A DNA stretch of 64,000 nt from Juglans regia. Lineage: Eukaryota > Streptophyta > Magnoliopsida > Fagales > Juglandaceae. The translations under genes were made by a program, and so were the position numbers. The stretch lies in NCBI RefSeq assembly GCF_001411555.2, contig NC_049911.1, positions 2,728,001-2,792,000 on the forward strand. Direction: 5' to 3'. Below are positions 34,842 to 47,300 of this stretch, piece after piece. Every line of letters begins with the position of its first letter. The stretch's first letter is position 1. The notes under the pieces were generated by a model that saw only the letters and a program-made list of their open reading frames with translations, was not told the origin of the DNA and ran no database searches.

Positions 34842-37800
34842 ATAAGACCTCATGAGTTATCCAAACGGATGCGTGGCAGTCCCAAGGTTGGATAGGATAG
34901 TTACCTCCACGGTTATGTGGCCAGATCCATGGATAGTGAAAGAAAGCTACGTCTAGCTCTCATGATCATCATCATCATCGATCCCATATATGCAATTATC
35001 CCTGCAGATTCTTCACGATCCATGGGCTTAATTTGGCCAAAAATCGGAGCGGCAAGAAATGAAGCTCTCATCTCATGCATGCATGCATGCATTATCCTTG
35101 CTGCGGCCACACTGCAGATTAATCTCACAGATGTGTTCGGCCATATATATCATGAGGCGCACCCTCTATATATATAGACAATACTACATGTTCATCATGT
35201 AGATCAGCTGGTAGTACTGGGTACAATTAATGACATGATGATCATATGCCACGCACCCAAAGAATTAAATTAAAAACCAAAGTGTATGATGTCGTAAGTT
35301 GTCTCGACTTTATTACAAAATGTGGAATGCATGCAGTACTAGCTACTGTATAATTAGGAAGTCTAATAACTTTCAATACAATGTTACTTTATTATCAATC
35401 CACCAGAGAGAGTCTGCAGACATGCATCACTCATCTGTAAATTGTAATAGTAAAACTAATGGATATTAATGTGGTATTAATTTGTTTTAGATTAATAATA
35501 TGTAAAGAACTATATGTAGTACTCATGCGTTAGAAGCTGCATATAAAAATCCCACTGAGAAACCTGCACCCATGGACGGCCGGAAATGAGAATTTGCCCT
35601 TTATAAAGGCTTACCGGCCGGTTTGTATTCAGTGCATATGGATTATTTTTCATGTCCTCGACCGCTACCTAATATTAAGAAAGCGAAAATGCATGCATGT
35701 CATTGTCTCACATAAATAAAAAAAAGCAAAACAATAGTTGTGGAAGAAGCGCGTAGTAAATAAGGAAACCTATTCCTTTAATGATGATTTGTTATTGGTT
35801 GAGGAGTACGTACAGCTTGACGTATTAAATATGCAAAATTACCCAACCTAGTACTCTAATTTCTTGCATACCATATTATATATACACGTACACTCCTAAT
35901 TCATTGAGATAAGATCGATGGACTATATATATGGGATTTGGGTAATTTTGGGTGTCAGCCATTAAAATATAATGGGTACTCATGATGACAAAGTAGTGAT
36001 TTATTTAGAAATAATATAGCCACTGCTAACAAAAGCCGACACTACAAGAAATAAGGCTTTTTGCGGCGATTTCATGTCTGTTGGAAATAAAATCGCCGCA
36101 ATAACCTTTAATTGCAGCGATTTTTTATATCGTTGCTAATTTTTTCCATCAAGTTGGAAAATAGTCTTTTGCGGCGATTTTTATACTTTTTCCAACGAAT
36201 AAATTCGCTGCTAATACTAAATTGGTCTTTTGCAGCGAATTATCAATTTTTACGACGAAACATTCGTCGGAAAAAGTAATATCATTTTTTGCGACGGTTA
36301 GTTAATCGCTGCAATTACAAAAGTGGTTAGTTGCAGCAATTTTTGTGTTTAACAATCTCCACAAAAGAGTATTTGCAACGATTTTAAAATCGTCGCAAAA
36401 GTAATGGTTGCAAACAAGACTTATTTGCAGCGAATTTCAGTTTCGTTGATATACCATTACATTAATTTGCAGCGAGATTTTAGTTATTTGCGGCGATATT
36501 AAGACGCCGCAAATATGTTATAAAATTAAATTGCCCGCTCTTCTCCATTAATTTCCCTCCAGGCGTTCCCCCCCCCCCTTTCCTCCCCTTCTCTCTCCCT
36601 AACTCAGCCTTTCTCGAGCACAACCCATGCCGGTAAGCATAGTCCGGCGCCAGCGACCCCACCACGCCACCGCCACCTCAGCTCGACGGCGACCCCCTCC
36701 TTCTCCCCCAGCCCGCGCCGATCTCTCTCTCTCTCTCTTGGATTTCTTTATATTGCCGCCACTAGGGGCGCCGTTCGCCACCACCCTCACGTCGACGCCG
36801 TCGCCAGTCCAGCAGCGCAAGGCCCTCCCTTGCTCTGTTTGCAACCCAAGAGCTTGGTATGCATTTTGTAGATTTGCTTAATCTAGATTAGGATTTTGAT
36901 TTCAGGGATGATTTTAAGGTTTTGATTTTCTATTGTTGTAGTAAGTGCTTTTCCATTGTATTCTCTCATTTTTTCAAGTTCTTTTTTGTTTTATTAGTCA
37001 TTTACAATCTAATCAGTTGAATGGTGCTGAAGTTTTCCTTGAAGGCTGTACGCTTTTGAGAAGGGGACTAAATTCAGAATATTTGGGTTTAGATAACTTA
37101 GTATCATCACTGCTATGAACATACTGTCACAGCACTGGTTCTTTTCTCATTTTTATCGAAATGAAATTTATTGGGCATGGCTACAAACAAGCCTTGTGGT
37201 TTCTTATCCAAAAAAAGAAAAAAAGAACAGAAAATTTTGTTGTCTGACAAATGTAAATCACTGGTTGGCTGAACACACGTGCACACATATATTTATGTGG
37301 TATAGATGGCAATTGTTGCATTATTCTGTGTATATAGTTCTGGATGACAGCATACATTTTGATGCATATGTGGGGTTCATTCATCAGGGATGACTTACTA
37401 AACCAAATTTTATTTCATGGCATAACTAAATTTAAACAACTGTCGTTGCCAAAAAAGGGTGCTACCAAGTTTTTGTGGGCTGTTTATTTCATTCTAGAAA
37501 CAAAACCAATTTATATAAACCTTTTTTGTGGCTGAAATTTGTGTCATTTAATTCTATGGCATTAAATTATGTACCTGGATATGGCATTTTGGTCCTGTTT
37601 GACATTAATATATAGTGTGGTCCTGTTTAGGCTAAGCAAGGGTAAGTTTCTTGTAGTGAGGGTTGTGGGTATTTTCCATCAGCAATACACCTAAATGAAG
37701 AAATACTAAGATCATGACTTATTGAAAGTTCCCAAATAAAGATCTTTGTTTCCTGCAACTCTGCCAATTCTTGCTTGCCATCTTCCATGTTGATGGTGCC

Positions 37801-38232
37801 TGTTCAAATATGTTGTCATGAGAAGTTGAGAGATAGACAGAGACTAGAGAGCCTCTTTTCTTGTAACGTACCTTGTAACTCCGCGATACATGGATGCACC
37901 CCTAGAAAAGCCACTACTCTTCCTGGAATTGATCACCAATAGAAGAAAATGTAGAACTTAGTTGCAAGTAACTCAAGAAAAGAAACAGATAATTGTTCTC
38001 GAAACGATAAAATAACTCTAGGGATCATCAAGCACATATGCTGCATGTAACTATAATGTGTTCATTATGAAGACATTGAGAAGCTGAATGAATATCTTCC
38101 AGACAGAGAAAATGGGTTGGGCAATGTTGGCATGTTAAATCTTGTCTGCATGATTTTTCCACATACCAAGATTTTACTGAGTCAAATTTCACTCTTGAAA
38201 GCTAATAACGCCATGATCAATATATATCTCAC

Positions 38233-38306
38233 CTTCTAATAGAGGCCACAAATTCTTGTCTTGTCATGTGCTTCATCTCCTCCAATTCCTTCTCATAGTT
38301 ACTGAT
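38233..38306 (-). pseudogene. Captured AP2 (PLETHORA-like) exon in CACTA element 2
   Basis: The same 74-bp exon as 18477-18550 with flanking splice sites, inverted. The upstream AP2 exon found in element 1 is missing here. Flanking intron sequence at 38030-38230 also matches element 1, so the capture predates the split of the two elements. Confidence 0.88.
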
Positions 38307-39075
38307 CTGCAAAAGCCAATTTCATCGAATGGTTTTGTTTTATGGATGAGGGAATTGCTTAGCAGTGAGGTTTCCTTGTTCCTTTGTGTAGGTGGGTGGA
38401 TGAAGTCATTCCCAATGAAGTTGTTGTAAGAATATGATATATGTTTCCAAGGAAAAAAAAAAAGCGAGGCTTTCTTGACACTTGTAAGAATATGATATAT
38501 GTTTCTTGTTCCTTTGTGTAGGTTTTCTTGACACTTGTTTATTATGGCAATGCCTTCTACTTTCCTTTGGAGCTAATGTGTTCCATTCCACTTTCATAAA
38601 TGCCCCAAATCTTCAATATATCAGCCAAAGTGATGTTTTCCATTTGTGCTGCAGCAGTTTTACCTTCATTTTTAGCTTATATCTTCACTCTACAAGGCTG
38701 TAACTTTGGCTTAAATTTCATTTGTTGGAAGACTAAGTTCAGTTTAGTTTAAAACTCCATCATTTTTCCCTCTCTTAGCTCACGTTTAGCACCTAAAAAG
38801 ATAGCAGCAAACACACTTCCAAGTTCCGAAATTTTCTTGTTTAGTTGGGTGTGTAACCAAGTGGAGGGAAGGTAGAAGCATGCATAATTCATGCAATCTA
38901 CTGCTTGAAGATGTGAGATGATTTTCTGCCTTGTTTTGTTCCATGTTGTACAGTTTAAGCAACAAGGGTCTGCTATAGTTTTAACTATACTTCTTCCTCT
39001 ATTTGAATCACTTTTCAATTATGTTTAGGCCTCCATTTTTATGTGTTAAACTAGTAGAAATCAATTATGTTTACA

Positions 39076-39158
39076 GATGTGAATCTTGTCATGGTCAGGC
39101 TGAAAGGCTTCTTGACTCTACAAAAGAAATGGAAGACTCAATTGCTGTGAATTTAAGG
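39076..39158 (+). pseudogene. Exon-like segment of unknown origin in CACTA element 2
   Basis: After a CAG at about 39076 the frame reads CHGQAERLLDSTKEMEDSIA and VNLR. It is helix-forming and protein-like, but I do not recognise it. Possibly a third captured host fragment. Confidence 0.3.
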
Positions 39159-39894
39159 TTGGGAGAACTGGTTCTAATCTTTGTGTTTTGTTTATGTGCT
39201 GTAAAATTCCAACACCAATTTTAATTGCTTCTATTTTTTAGTTCTCAGAGGCTTGAGGTGTTACTAAATCTCTTTTTAGCATAATTGGTATGAGGTGTTA
39301 CTAAATCTCCCTCTTAAATTCATGACGATTTCATCAAAGTCATAGCAATATAGTGCTTTAGAATCGCATTGCTGGCCTCACTGAGTTGTTCTAATAACAG
39401 ATATAACAATCTAGGGAAAGCGCTAGCCATATCAATGTTATAACCTCAAAAAGGCTGGTAAATATTTTAGAATCACTTATAAACCCAGTTTCACTTAACA
39501 AGTAGCCAATGTATGCCTTAGCACTCATGACTACTCTCTTAAATTACACTATGTGAGTCATTCCATTTCCCACAGGTTCAGAATGCTTCAATAAAGATCT
39601 TCAATAAAGTTAAAAGATCTTCAGAATGTAAATTTAAATAATGAACTTTTATATCCAGATACTTGAATCTGATGTGCAGTATTGAAGTTTTGCTCGATAC
39701 ATTATTGTTCAGTGCTGAGATCATTTTCTATTTTTGCTCGATACATAATGTGTTTTCCACAGTCCTGTTTGACCTCTATTCTCCTTTTGATTCTTTAATG
39801 ATCAACTCAACTCAACTAAGTGTGAAGCCCAAGTAATTGATTTGTTACTTATTAATTTTTTCCTTTTTTGTATTCCATCAATAGGTACTTCCTG

Positions 39895-40390
39895 TGATGA
39901 TTGATGTTGGAACTAATACTGAGAAGCTGCTAAAAGACCCATTGTGTAAGTCTTTTTCATCCATTTGTGGTGATGATATTGTAGTTGTGCCATATATTTT
40001 CCCCCCCATAAAAGCAGTTGTTCACCATCAACCATGCTAACTTTAAGTTAGTTCAAGAAAACAGACTTGCTACCCATGTTTCTTAAAAAATGCATGCCCC
40101 CATTTTTTAAGCAAAAAATGATTTTTAATCATGGTTATGTCTATTTACCCTGCTTTGTATTGCATATTAAGTGCACTTGCATCCATAAATTCACCTACAT
40201 CGCCCCTCCCCTCTTTTCTGATCATCATCATGAATGTATGAGTCCCTTCAAATAGATGATCAATTTATACTTTATTTCCAGATTTGGGTCTTCAAGAACA
40301 TCGTCTTGATGGTGATGAGTATGTTGCTGTCATCGATGAATTCATGAATGCAGTTTTTACTCGTTGGCCAAATGTGATTGTGCAGTTTTT
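39895..40390 (+). pseudogene. Captured NAD-malic-enzyme-like exons
   Basis: The first exon piece (39895-39945) reads VLPVMIDVGTNTEKLLKDPL and ends at a GTAAGT donor. The second (40282-about 40390) follows TTATTTCCAG and reads LGLQEHRLDGDEYVAVIDEF and then TRWPNVIVQF. These are adjacent exons of plant malic enzyme (NAD-dependent type judged from the wording), with the intron kept, so capture was from DNA. The sequence after VQF is unrelated. A fragment only. Confidence 0.88.
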
Positions 40391-41003
40391 ACTCGTTGGA
40401 TGTGCATTGTATTTTTTATTCATTCTGTTTTCTGCAATTTTTTTTAATTACCTGAAATCATTTCCGGCGAGTATAGTTCGCCGGAAATAATTTTTAAGCA
40501 AAGAAGATTATTTGCGGCGAATAAATATCGCCGCAAATAACATTTTACGGCGACATGTATTCGCCGCAAATAATTTTTTCAGTAGCCTATCTTATTTGCG
40601 GCGATTTTTGAATGCGCTGTAAATAATATCAAGATATTTGCAGCGATATTTTGTGTATTAGCAACGATATAAAACGCTGCAAATACTTTTTCGCAGCCAA
40701 ATAAGACTGAAATCCCAACGTTATTTGCGGCGAAATTAGTATTATTAGCAGCGAAAAAAATCGCTGTAAATAAAAATTTTTGGCGACGAATTTTGTAATT
40801 CGCTAGCTAATCTTTTAAAAGGCTCTACAATTGCGACGAAAGTCCGGCGCAACGTAAATCGCTGCAAATACTTATTTCCAGCGATTTTGGGGGTTATTTG
40901 CGGCGAATTTAAGCGTCGGAAAAGACCCTGTTTCTTGTAGTGCGATGATTTTGAATGTTATATATGTACGTGTGAAATATACGACTAATTCAAATATTGC
41001 TCT

Positions 41004-41007
<4 letters not shown>

Positions 41008-41088
<81 letters not shown>

Positions 41089-41090
41089 CT
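41008..41090. repeat. Compound (CT)n(TA)n microsatellite
   Basis: Long CT run followed directly by a TA run. The same compound repeat lies in copy D at about 52602-52682. Confidence 0.95.
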
Positions 41091-41510
41091 CCAAAGTGTT
41101 AGCTAATCGATAAAATATTCCTTTGGCTGCATGCAATTACGTACTAAGATCAAGTGGTTTTTTTATGAGATAATTTGGCTGCATGCATGTGCATTTGATG
41201 AGAACATGTGTATAAAGATCAGCAATCTTAGGTTGAGTACTAGTGGTCTTCCTTTTAATTAAAGAGGGCATGCATGCAATGACTGGCCAGTTTATAACCA
41301 TATATGCACAGCAAGTACGACATTTTAAGTTTTTTTCTTTAATTATAATAATATAATAACAGAAATTAAAATGATTAACTTACATTCTTCTTACATGCAC
41401 TTTTATAGATGGTAATTTTTCAAAATAAAAAATTATTTTTGATGGTAATTTTATAGATGGCATGCTTCACAAGAATAAAAAACTATATATTCTTGTGATT
41501 AGTCTTATGC

Positions 41511-42960
41511 ATGACTAGGGCTTGTTTATTATCAACATTAATGAAAGACATGTTTGCATTTAGTAAATCAATTTTTTAAGCTTTTGAATCTCAGTAATTA
41601 TGTGGAAAGGTCCAATCAAACCCTAACAAAGAATTAAAAACAAAAACATAAGAAAACGGCAAAAGATCAAAACTGTACTTACGTGGGAAATGCCTTTCTA
41701 TATCACCTACCACTATATTAATGCACAGTCTGTGATCTTTTGTAGAAAACAACGATCGATAGGGTCCTTGATAATTAGAAAACATACAGATGGAATCACA
41801 ATTTTCTTTCTTTTTTTTTTTAATTGAAAAAGAGAAAGAAGACAAGGTGATCTTAACCTGGCCATTTGAATAAAGTGGATGGATTTTCTCATGTACATGA
41901 TAAATTGTCATTTTTAAAATAATTAGGTCCCGTTTGAATATTTAGAATATTTCAATATATTTGTAAATAACAGTGAAATAGTTTAGTAAAATTTTTTTAT
42001 TGGTTTTTGAGAAAAGAGAGAGAAAATTGAGTAAAAATATTATAAAGTTAAAAAATTGTATGAATATAATTTTTCATTTTTTAATAGCATTTTTTTAAAA
42101 ATTGAAAGGGTTGTATTGTTTTTTGTGTTTTTTTAAGAATTTGAAAAAATTCTAATGATTAAGTAATGATTAGATAAAAATGTTTAAAAATTTAAAATTT
42201 AAAATATATTTTATATTTAAACGATATTTGTGAATGATAAACAAGTTTTAGGTACTGATGTTACCACTAGCGCCACAACAACCAACTGATGTTTAAGAGT
42301 TTTTTGTGTTTTGTTCCTTAATGTATGCGCGACTTGTTTTGAACATTAATTAAAAGATATGTTTGCAATTAAATCAATTTTTTTAAGCCTTTGAATCTTA
42401 GTTATTAATGGGATAAAACCCTTGCAAGAATAAGAAAGAAAAAAACAAAAATATCAAAAAGAAAATAGTACTCACCTCACATGATGGCAGTGTCTATCAA
42501 TATCGATCACATGCCACATTAATATTAACTAATGCCATGCAGTCTTCTTTTATAAAAAAAACAAGGATAATAGCATCCTTGTGTCTAATTATCGATCCTT
42601 TCGTAATTTCTTTTATTGGGAAAACAAAGAAGATATATAAAGCTTCAACTCGTTTGAATATATTAGTGCGATATTGCATATTCTCATGTATATAAACTTA
42701 TTGTCATGATCTTTGCAGTTCATGTTCACGAAATTGGAATTTTTTAAGCCTTTGAATCTCAGCAATTATGTGGAACGGTCAATCAAACCCTAAGAATAAG
42801 AAAAAAGAAACAAAAAGATCATCAAATAGCTAGAAAATTGTACTGATTATCATGTGGCAATGTCTATCAATATATATTACCTATAACATTAATAATTAAT
42901 TAATGCCATGCAGTAGTAGTACTCTTCTTTTGTAGAAAACAAAGATAATATGTAGTGGCG
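41511..42960. repeat. Three local repeat units plus a MITE
   Basis: Units at about 41560-41800, 42364-42620 and 42740-42960 share TTTGAATCTCAG, GGTCCAATCAAACCCTAA, GTGGCAATGTCTATCAATAT and AATGCCATGCAG words in order. Further units lie at about 48325-48590 (upstream of the intact RNase) and 61121-61350. Between them, about 41927-42250 is a Fagales-type A/T-rich MITE (GTCCCGTTTGAATATTTAG to AAACGATATTTG). No gene was seen. Confidence 0.7.
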
Positions 42961-43920
42961 TTATTTTATGGAGTTTGGGTGGCTAGATTCATGAAGAAGG
43001 TGGTGCACACGGTGGAGCTCGTGCTTTGGTGATGCCAGTTCACTGCTTTGCCACTAGTTAATTGGCAGTGACTTTCTGCCTTTGGGTTGGAGGCTTGCTT
43101 GCTTAAACCTAAGGAGAAAATGTGGTAGCCCTAGCTTGTAAAATTGATGAATAACTATTTATACATGAATATATATCCACAATACGAACTGTTAGCTATG
43201 AATATAGTGGAAAAGGAATGTGCATGGTGTGGAAAAGGAACTGATCCCTGGCGGCTTGGGCTTTTTAGGCCCATTTGAAAATATTTGGCCCACAACTTGG
43301 ATATTGTAGAGCATAGATTGGGCCTGTTAGAGCTGTTAAAAATTTTCATAGATTGTGAATTTAAAACAATACTAAGGGGCCTTGACTCACACTCCTAACT
43401 AGTTTCACTCGTTCCATACTTTGTCAGGCCAAATACCAAATAAAGTAAATCTCACTTCGTGCATAAACTATTAACTAAATTTAACCCAATTATCAAGCCC
43501 AAATAAAACAAAATCCATATTCCATCAATATAAAATCTTTGGCCCGCACCCTATTCTAAAAATTACTCGCTAAAACCCAAGTAAGCTTTTCATGTACATT
43601 AAAAAAATAATAATAAAAAATAAAAATAAAAAAATCGAATGCGAGTTTTGTGCTGGGCCTGTGTGTTACAGCTACTGACTTTAAGTTTGGACTCAAAATG
43701 TCAACATGGGTAAGGACATTCTCCAAAAGAGTAGAAATAAGAACACTCAGAATCATGTAAGGACCAATGACAGTATGCAACAACAAAAAAAGTAAAGCGA
43801 GACAGAGTGTACTGCATAATCATCTGAGGAAGACAAGGAGTTGTCTCAATGACTAACTAAAGATTTGTTGTCCCTTTATATAAAGGTTATGAGTTGTCCA
43901 AAAAATTTAGTTATGGTTGA
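42961..43920. other. Intergenic, no gene seen
   Basis: A/T-rich with a moderately GC-rich start. No recognisable open frame. Confidence 0.45.
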
Positions 43921-44484
43921 TTGGGAAAGATTGAGAGTGGACAAAATAACCAAAATTCAATTTCCTTTAGATAAGGTTACAACTCTTACCTTGCATTCAT
44001 GTCCTGTTGGTGATGGTTGATCGGGACAATGGACAAAATTATCAAAATTCAGCATTGATTAGATGGGGAATTTTAATTTCTCCACCCATGGATCTGGCCA
44101 CATATTCTACCTAGGTTGAACAGAAAAGTACTATAGCCACAAAGAGAATTTCACAAAAAAAACTTACAAATTGACGTCGCTTCATATGATACGTTAAATC
44201 TATTGGGAAAGATTAAGAGTGGACAAAATAACCAAAATTCAATTTCCTTTAGATAAGGTTACAACTCTTACCTTGCATTCATGTCCTGTTGGTGATGGTT
44301 GATCGGGACAATGGACAAAATTATCAAAATTCAGCATTGATTAGATGGGGAATTTTAATTTCTCCACCCATGGATCTGGCAACATATTCTACCTAGGTTG
44401 AACAGAAAAGTACTATAGCCACAAAGAGAATTTCACAAAAAAAACTTACAAATTGACGTCGCTTCATATGATACGTTAAATCTA
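43921..44484. repeat. Perfectly spaced 282-bp tandem duplication
   Basis: 43921-44202 is repeated head to tail at 44203-44484. I see two base differences (GATTGAGAG versus GATTAAGAG, and CTGGCCACAT versus CTGGCAACAT). No coding content. Confidence 0.95.
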
Positions 44485-44621
44485 TTTTATAATAAAAGTA
44501 ACTTTATAAATGATGTATCACTTAAAGACATATTAGTTTGTGAGTTTACTTTTGTAAAATCTTTTGTGATTAAAATATTTCTCTATTAATTGTTTTTTTC
44601 TAACAGATTACTTCCTAGTTG

Positions 44622-45659
44622 TAGGTGTGGCAATTCGTATTCATGGGTCGTGTTCTTGTAGTGTCAAATTATGGACAAATTCAACTATATGGGTTAACCC
44701 GAACATCACCCATTAGGCTAAACCAATCAGATCTGTTAAACCCTAACAAGGTCCAGTTTAATAAAAGGTAATACCATACGACTCATTAAGACCAATTTAA
44801 TAATTAACTATAAATGAGTCAAAATGACACGACCCATTTTGATCCGTTTCATGTAAATGAATTGAATTAACTCACATATCCCATTTGTCCTAATTAACAT
44901 AATTTCACACAGAAGTTAAAATCTATATTTATTAGTAACCAAAATATGTAGAAAAACTTTCAAAATTTCAAAATTTTGGAATGAGAAATTTTCAAAATTT
45001 CTCACAATTTCCTATCCAAACATTACTAAAACACAAGACACTTTTCAATTTCAAATTTTTAACATTTTCATTTAATCATTAACTAAATAATACAACTTTT
45101 ACAAATTTTAAAACAAAACACAAAAATCAATACAATCTTTTCAAACTTTGAAACAAAAATAATATTAACAAATTATTTTCAAACAAATTTTTAATTTTAT
45201 ATTAATTTTATTCAAATTTTACTCTCTCCTTTCTCAAAACTCAATAAAACACTTTCAGTCAAACCATTTTATTACTATTTATAGAATTTTGAGATAGTCC
45301 ATGTGTCCAAACGAGCCTATCTATGACTACCTATTAATAAAAAAATATCAATATTTTTCAAATTCTAACCTATAATAAAATCAATATTACAAACTCAAGC
45401 ACAAACAAATATGAGCATGGGTCCAAAATTACAACCCAAACAATAAAAACATACACATATTGAGAAATAACAATATTACAACCCAACAATAATGAAATTG
45501 AATTTTTGAAATATTTAAATGGTTATTGCGGGTTGACCCATTTATTATTTGTGTTTTAATGGATCAACGGCCTGTTTTGGCCCAAATCTATTTAATCTTG
45601 TTAATTTCGTATCGTGTTCATATTGAACTTACGAGTAGTACCACATATTGCCACCCCTA
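44622..45659. mobile_element. hAT-type MITE with a nested A/T-rich MITE
   Basis: Ends TAGGTGTGGCAATTCG and, in reverse complement, TAGGGGTGGCAATATG. Flanks CCTAGTTG and TCCAGTTG match at 6 of 8 positions, as for an old 8-bp target duplication. A second A/T-rich repeat ending GTCCAAACGAGCC is nested at about 44950-45320. Confidence 0.7.
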
Positions 45660-45896
45660 TCCAGTTGGCCAAGTTCTTACATTTAATGTATTTGATGCCA
45701 TTCAAATCCTCTTTTGATATTAAGAAATGGTAAAGAAAAATATTTTATCTAAAACTAGACTCTTCCAATTTTTGGTATCCTTCAATTAATGTTATATTCC
45801 TATATAACTGACTGTACTTTGGAAAGTACGTATCACCTTATATAAATTAATCGAAGGTAAAGCTACCCTCATATGCATACGTACACACACACATAT

Positions 45897-46290
45897 AAAT
45901 AAAAATGGCCAGCCATTGCATGCCCTCTTTAATTAAAAGAATCAGGACCACTCCAGTACTAGTGCAACTATATATGAGCTTGGATCCATGCATATATCTC
46001 GAGAAATATTTGGGATAATATTCTCTAAAACCCATACAGTAAAATAATTTACAGAATCACCAAACCCCGACGAAACCATGATCACAATCCACACCAGCTT
46101 GTTTTGCATCGAAACCAATATTTACATCATTAGAACCCATACAGTAAAATAGTTATGTGCAAAGGAAATCTCTTAACGTCGTTCGTGTTAAAATAGGTAT
46201 AACTCTTGCAAGCTCACGACACGGCCATGCATGGAGTCATGAATTAAAGTGTAATTGGTAGGAGTACTACAGTCTACTACTGCGCGCGGT
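45897..46290. repeat. Left arm of a large inverted repeat
   Basis: Matches 62140-62550 in reverse complement with a few percent differences and small indels. The two arms enclose the intact RNase and F-box E. No gene lies in the arm. Confidence 0.88.
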
Positions 46291-46299
46291 CTGGTCCGT

Positions 46300-46914
46300 C
46301 TGGAAAAAAAAATTATCTTATATATACCTACGCTTCTAAATTTCAACATGATCGAATCACAGTAAATATTGGAATAAAAATAAATAAATATATTCTTATA
46401 TATTTCTATATAAGAATTTTCCTGTTCTTCATACGCATTTCTTCCTCCTTTAATGGAAATTAGGCTTTGTATTTAAGTAATGACCTAAAACGAGACTACT
46501 GATACTCCAGTTTAATTTGACTTAAAACTAGGAACTATTAATGACTTTTGCACTCTCAGAAATAAATTAATTATCCTCTATGAGAAATTGATATTATTTA
46601 TCCATTTTAGATTTTTTTTTGTTCTTAATTAATTATATTTATTTATGTGAGATATTTTAAATAATTTTTTATTTAAATTAATGACATGGTAAACCACTTA
46701 AAATCCGGCCCTCTCTTGATATTAATAAATTCTAAAAAGAAAATTATTTTAATCTAAAATAAAATAAGATTTTTGCCTTTGCTCAAGATTATAGTCCAAA
46801 AATACAAATAATTTATCGAGAAACAGGTCAGCCATATATTGCATGAATGGCAATTTTTCTAGATCTTGAGGGGGATCGATCACCTCTTTACTTATACTAC
46901 CTGTTATGAAAGAG
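46300..46914. other. A/T-rich intergenic, no gene seen
   Basis: No recognisable open frame or repeat. Confidence 0.45.
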
Positions 46915-47300
46915 CTTTCCCCATGTTGACTATATATGAAATTTCTGCCCAATTTGAAGGCCGGAGATTGTACATGCATTAAGTGTTAGGTACGTGCGGT
47001 CGGTGATAAATGCAGGAGGCTCTGCATGGAGCTGGCTCAACTTAGTTTTTCTTTTTTTCATTTTCACGCACTTAGTGTCATGAATTTTTAGAGCAATAGG
47101 TTCGCAAGAGTTTGATTGATTACGCAAAATATATACAATTATTTAGCTACATGATTCGGGAAAAGATAGAAGAACGATGACTTTGAGGTAAAAAGGGTCT
47201 ATCCCAACTTCCAACGAACACCAATTGTTTGCCAATTAATATCATAATTAAAGGGAATGCTTGTAAACCCTACGGATTCCAACATGCATGTTATTATAGT

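Larger units (their letters stand above)
36040..40942. mobile_element. CACTA element 2, 4.9 kb, complete ends
   Basis: Starts CACTACAAGAAATAAGGC and ends, in reverse complement, CACTACAAGAAACAGGGTC. The 3-bp duplication CGA lies on both sides (36037-36039 and 40943-40945). The paralogous empty site in copy D (about 52539-52550) reads straight through as AAAAGCCGATGATTTTG with one CGA. Subterminal GCGGCGATTT repeats fill 36060-36520 and 40460-40920. Same family as element 1, in opposite orientation. No transposase domain was seen. It carries pieces of at least two host genes. Confidence 0.95.
33080..41510. repeat. Segmental duplication copy C (RNase pseudogene unit)
   Basis: 33080-36039 plus 40943-41510 match copy D (46915-49532 plus 52030-53085) in the same orientation. 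The match covers the RNase, its 3' flank, a CATGGATAGTGAAAGAAAGC block, a CTTTATAAAGGC block and a (CT)n(TA)n microsatellite. C has lost about 680 bp of the RNase upstream region that D keeps (48330-49005). C carries a 128-bp CACTA MITE and CACTA element 2; D carries a LINE. Confidence 0.88.
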
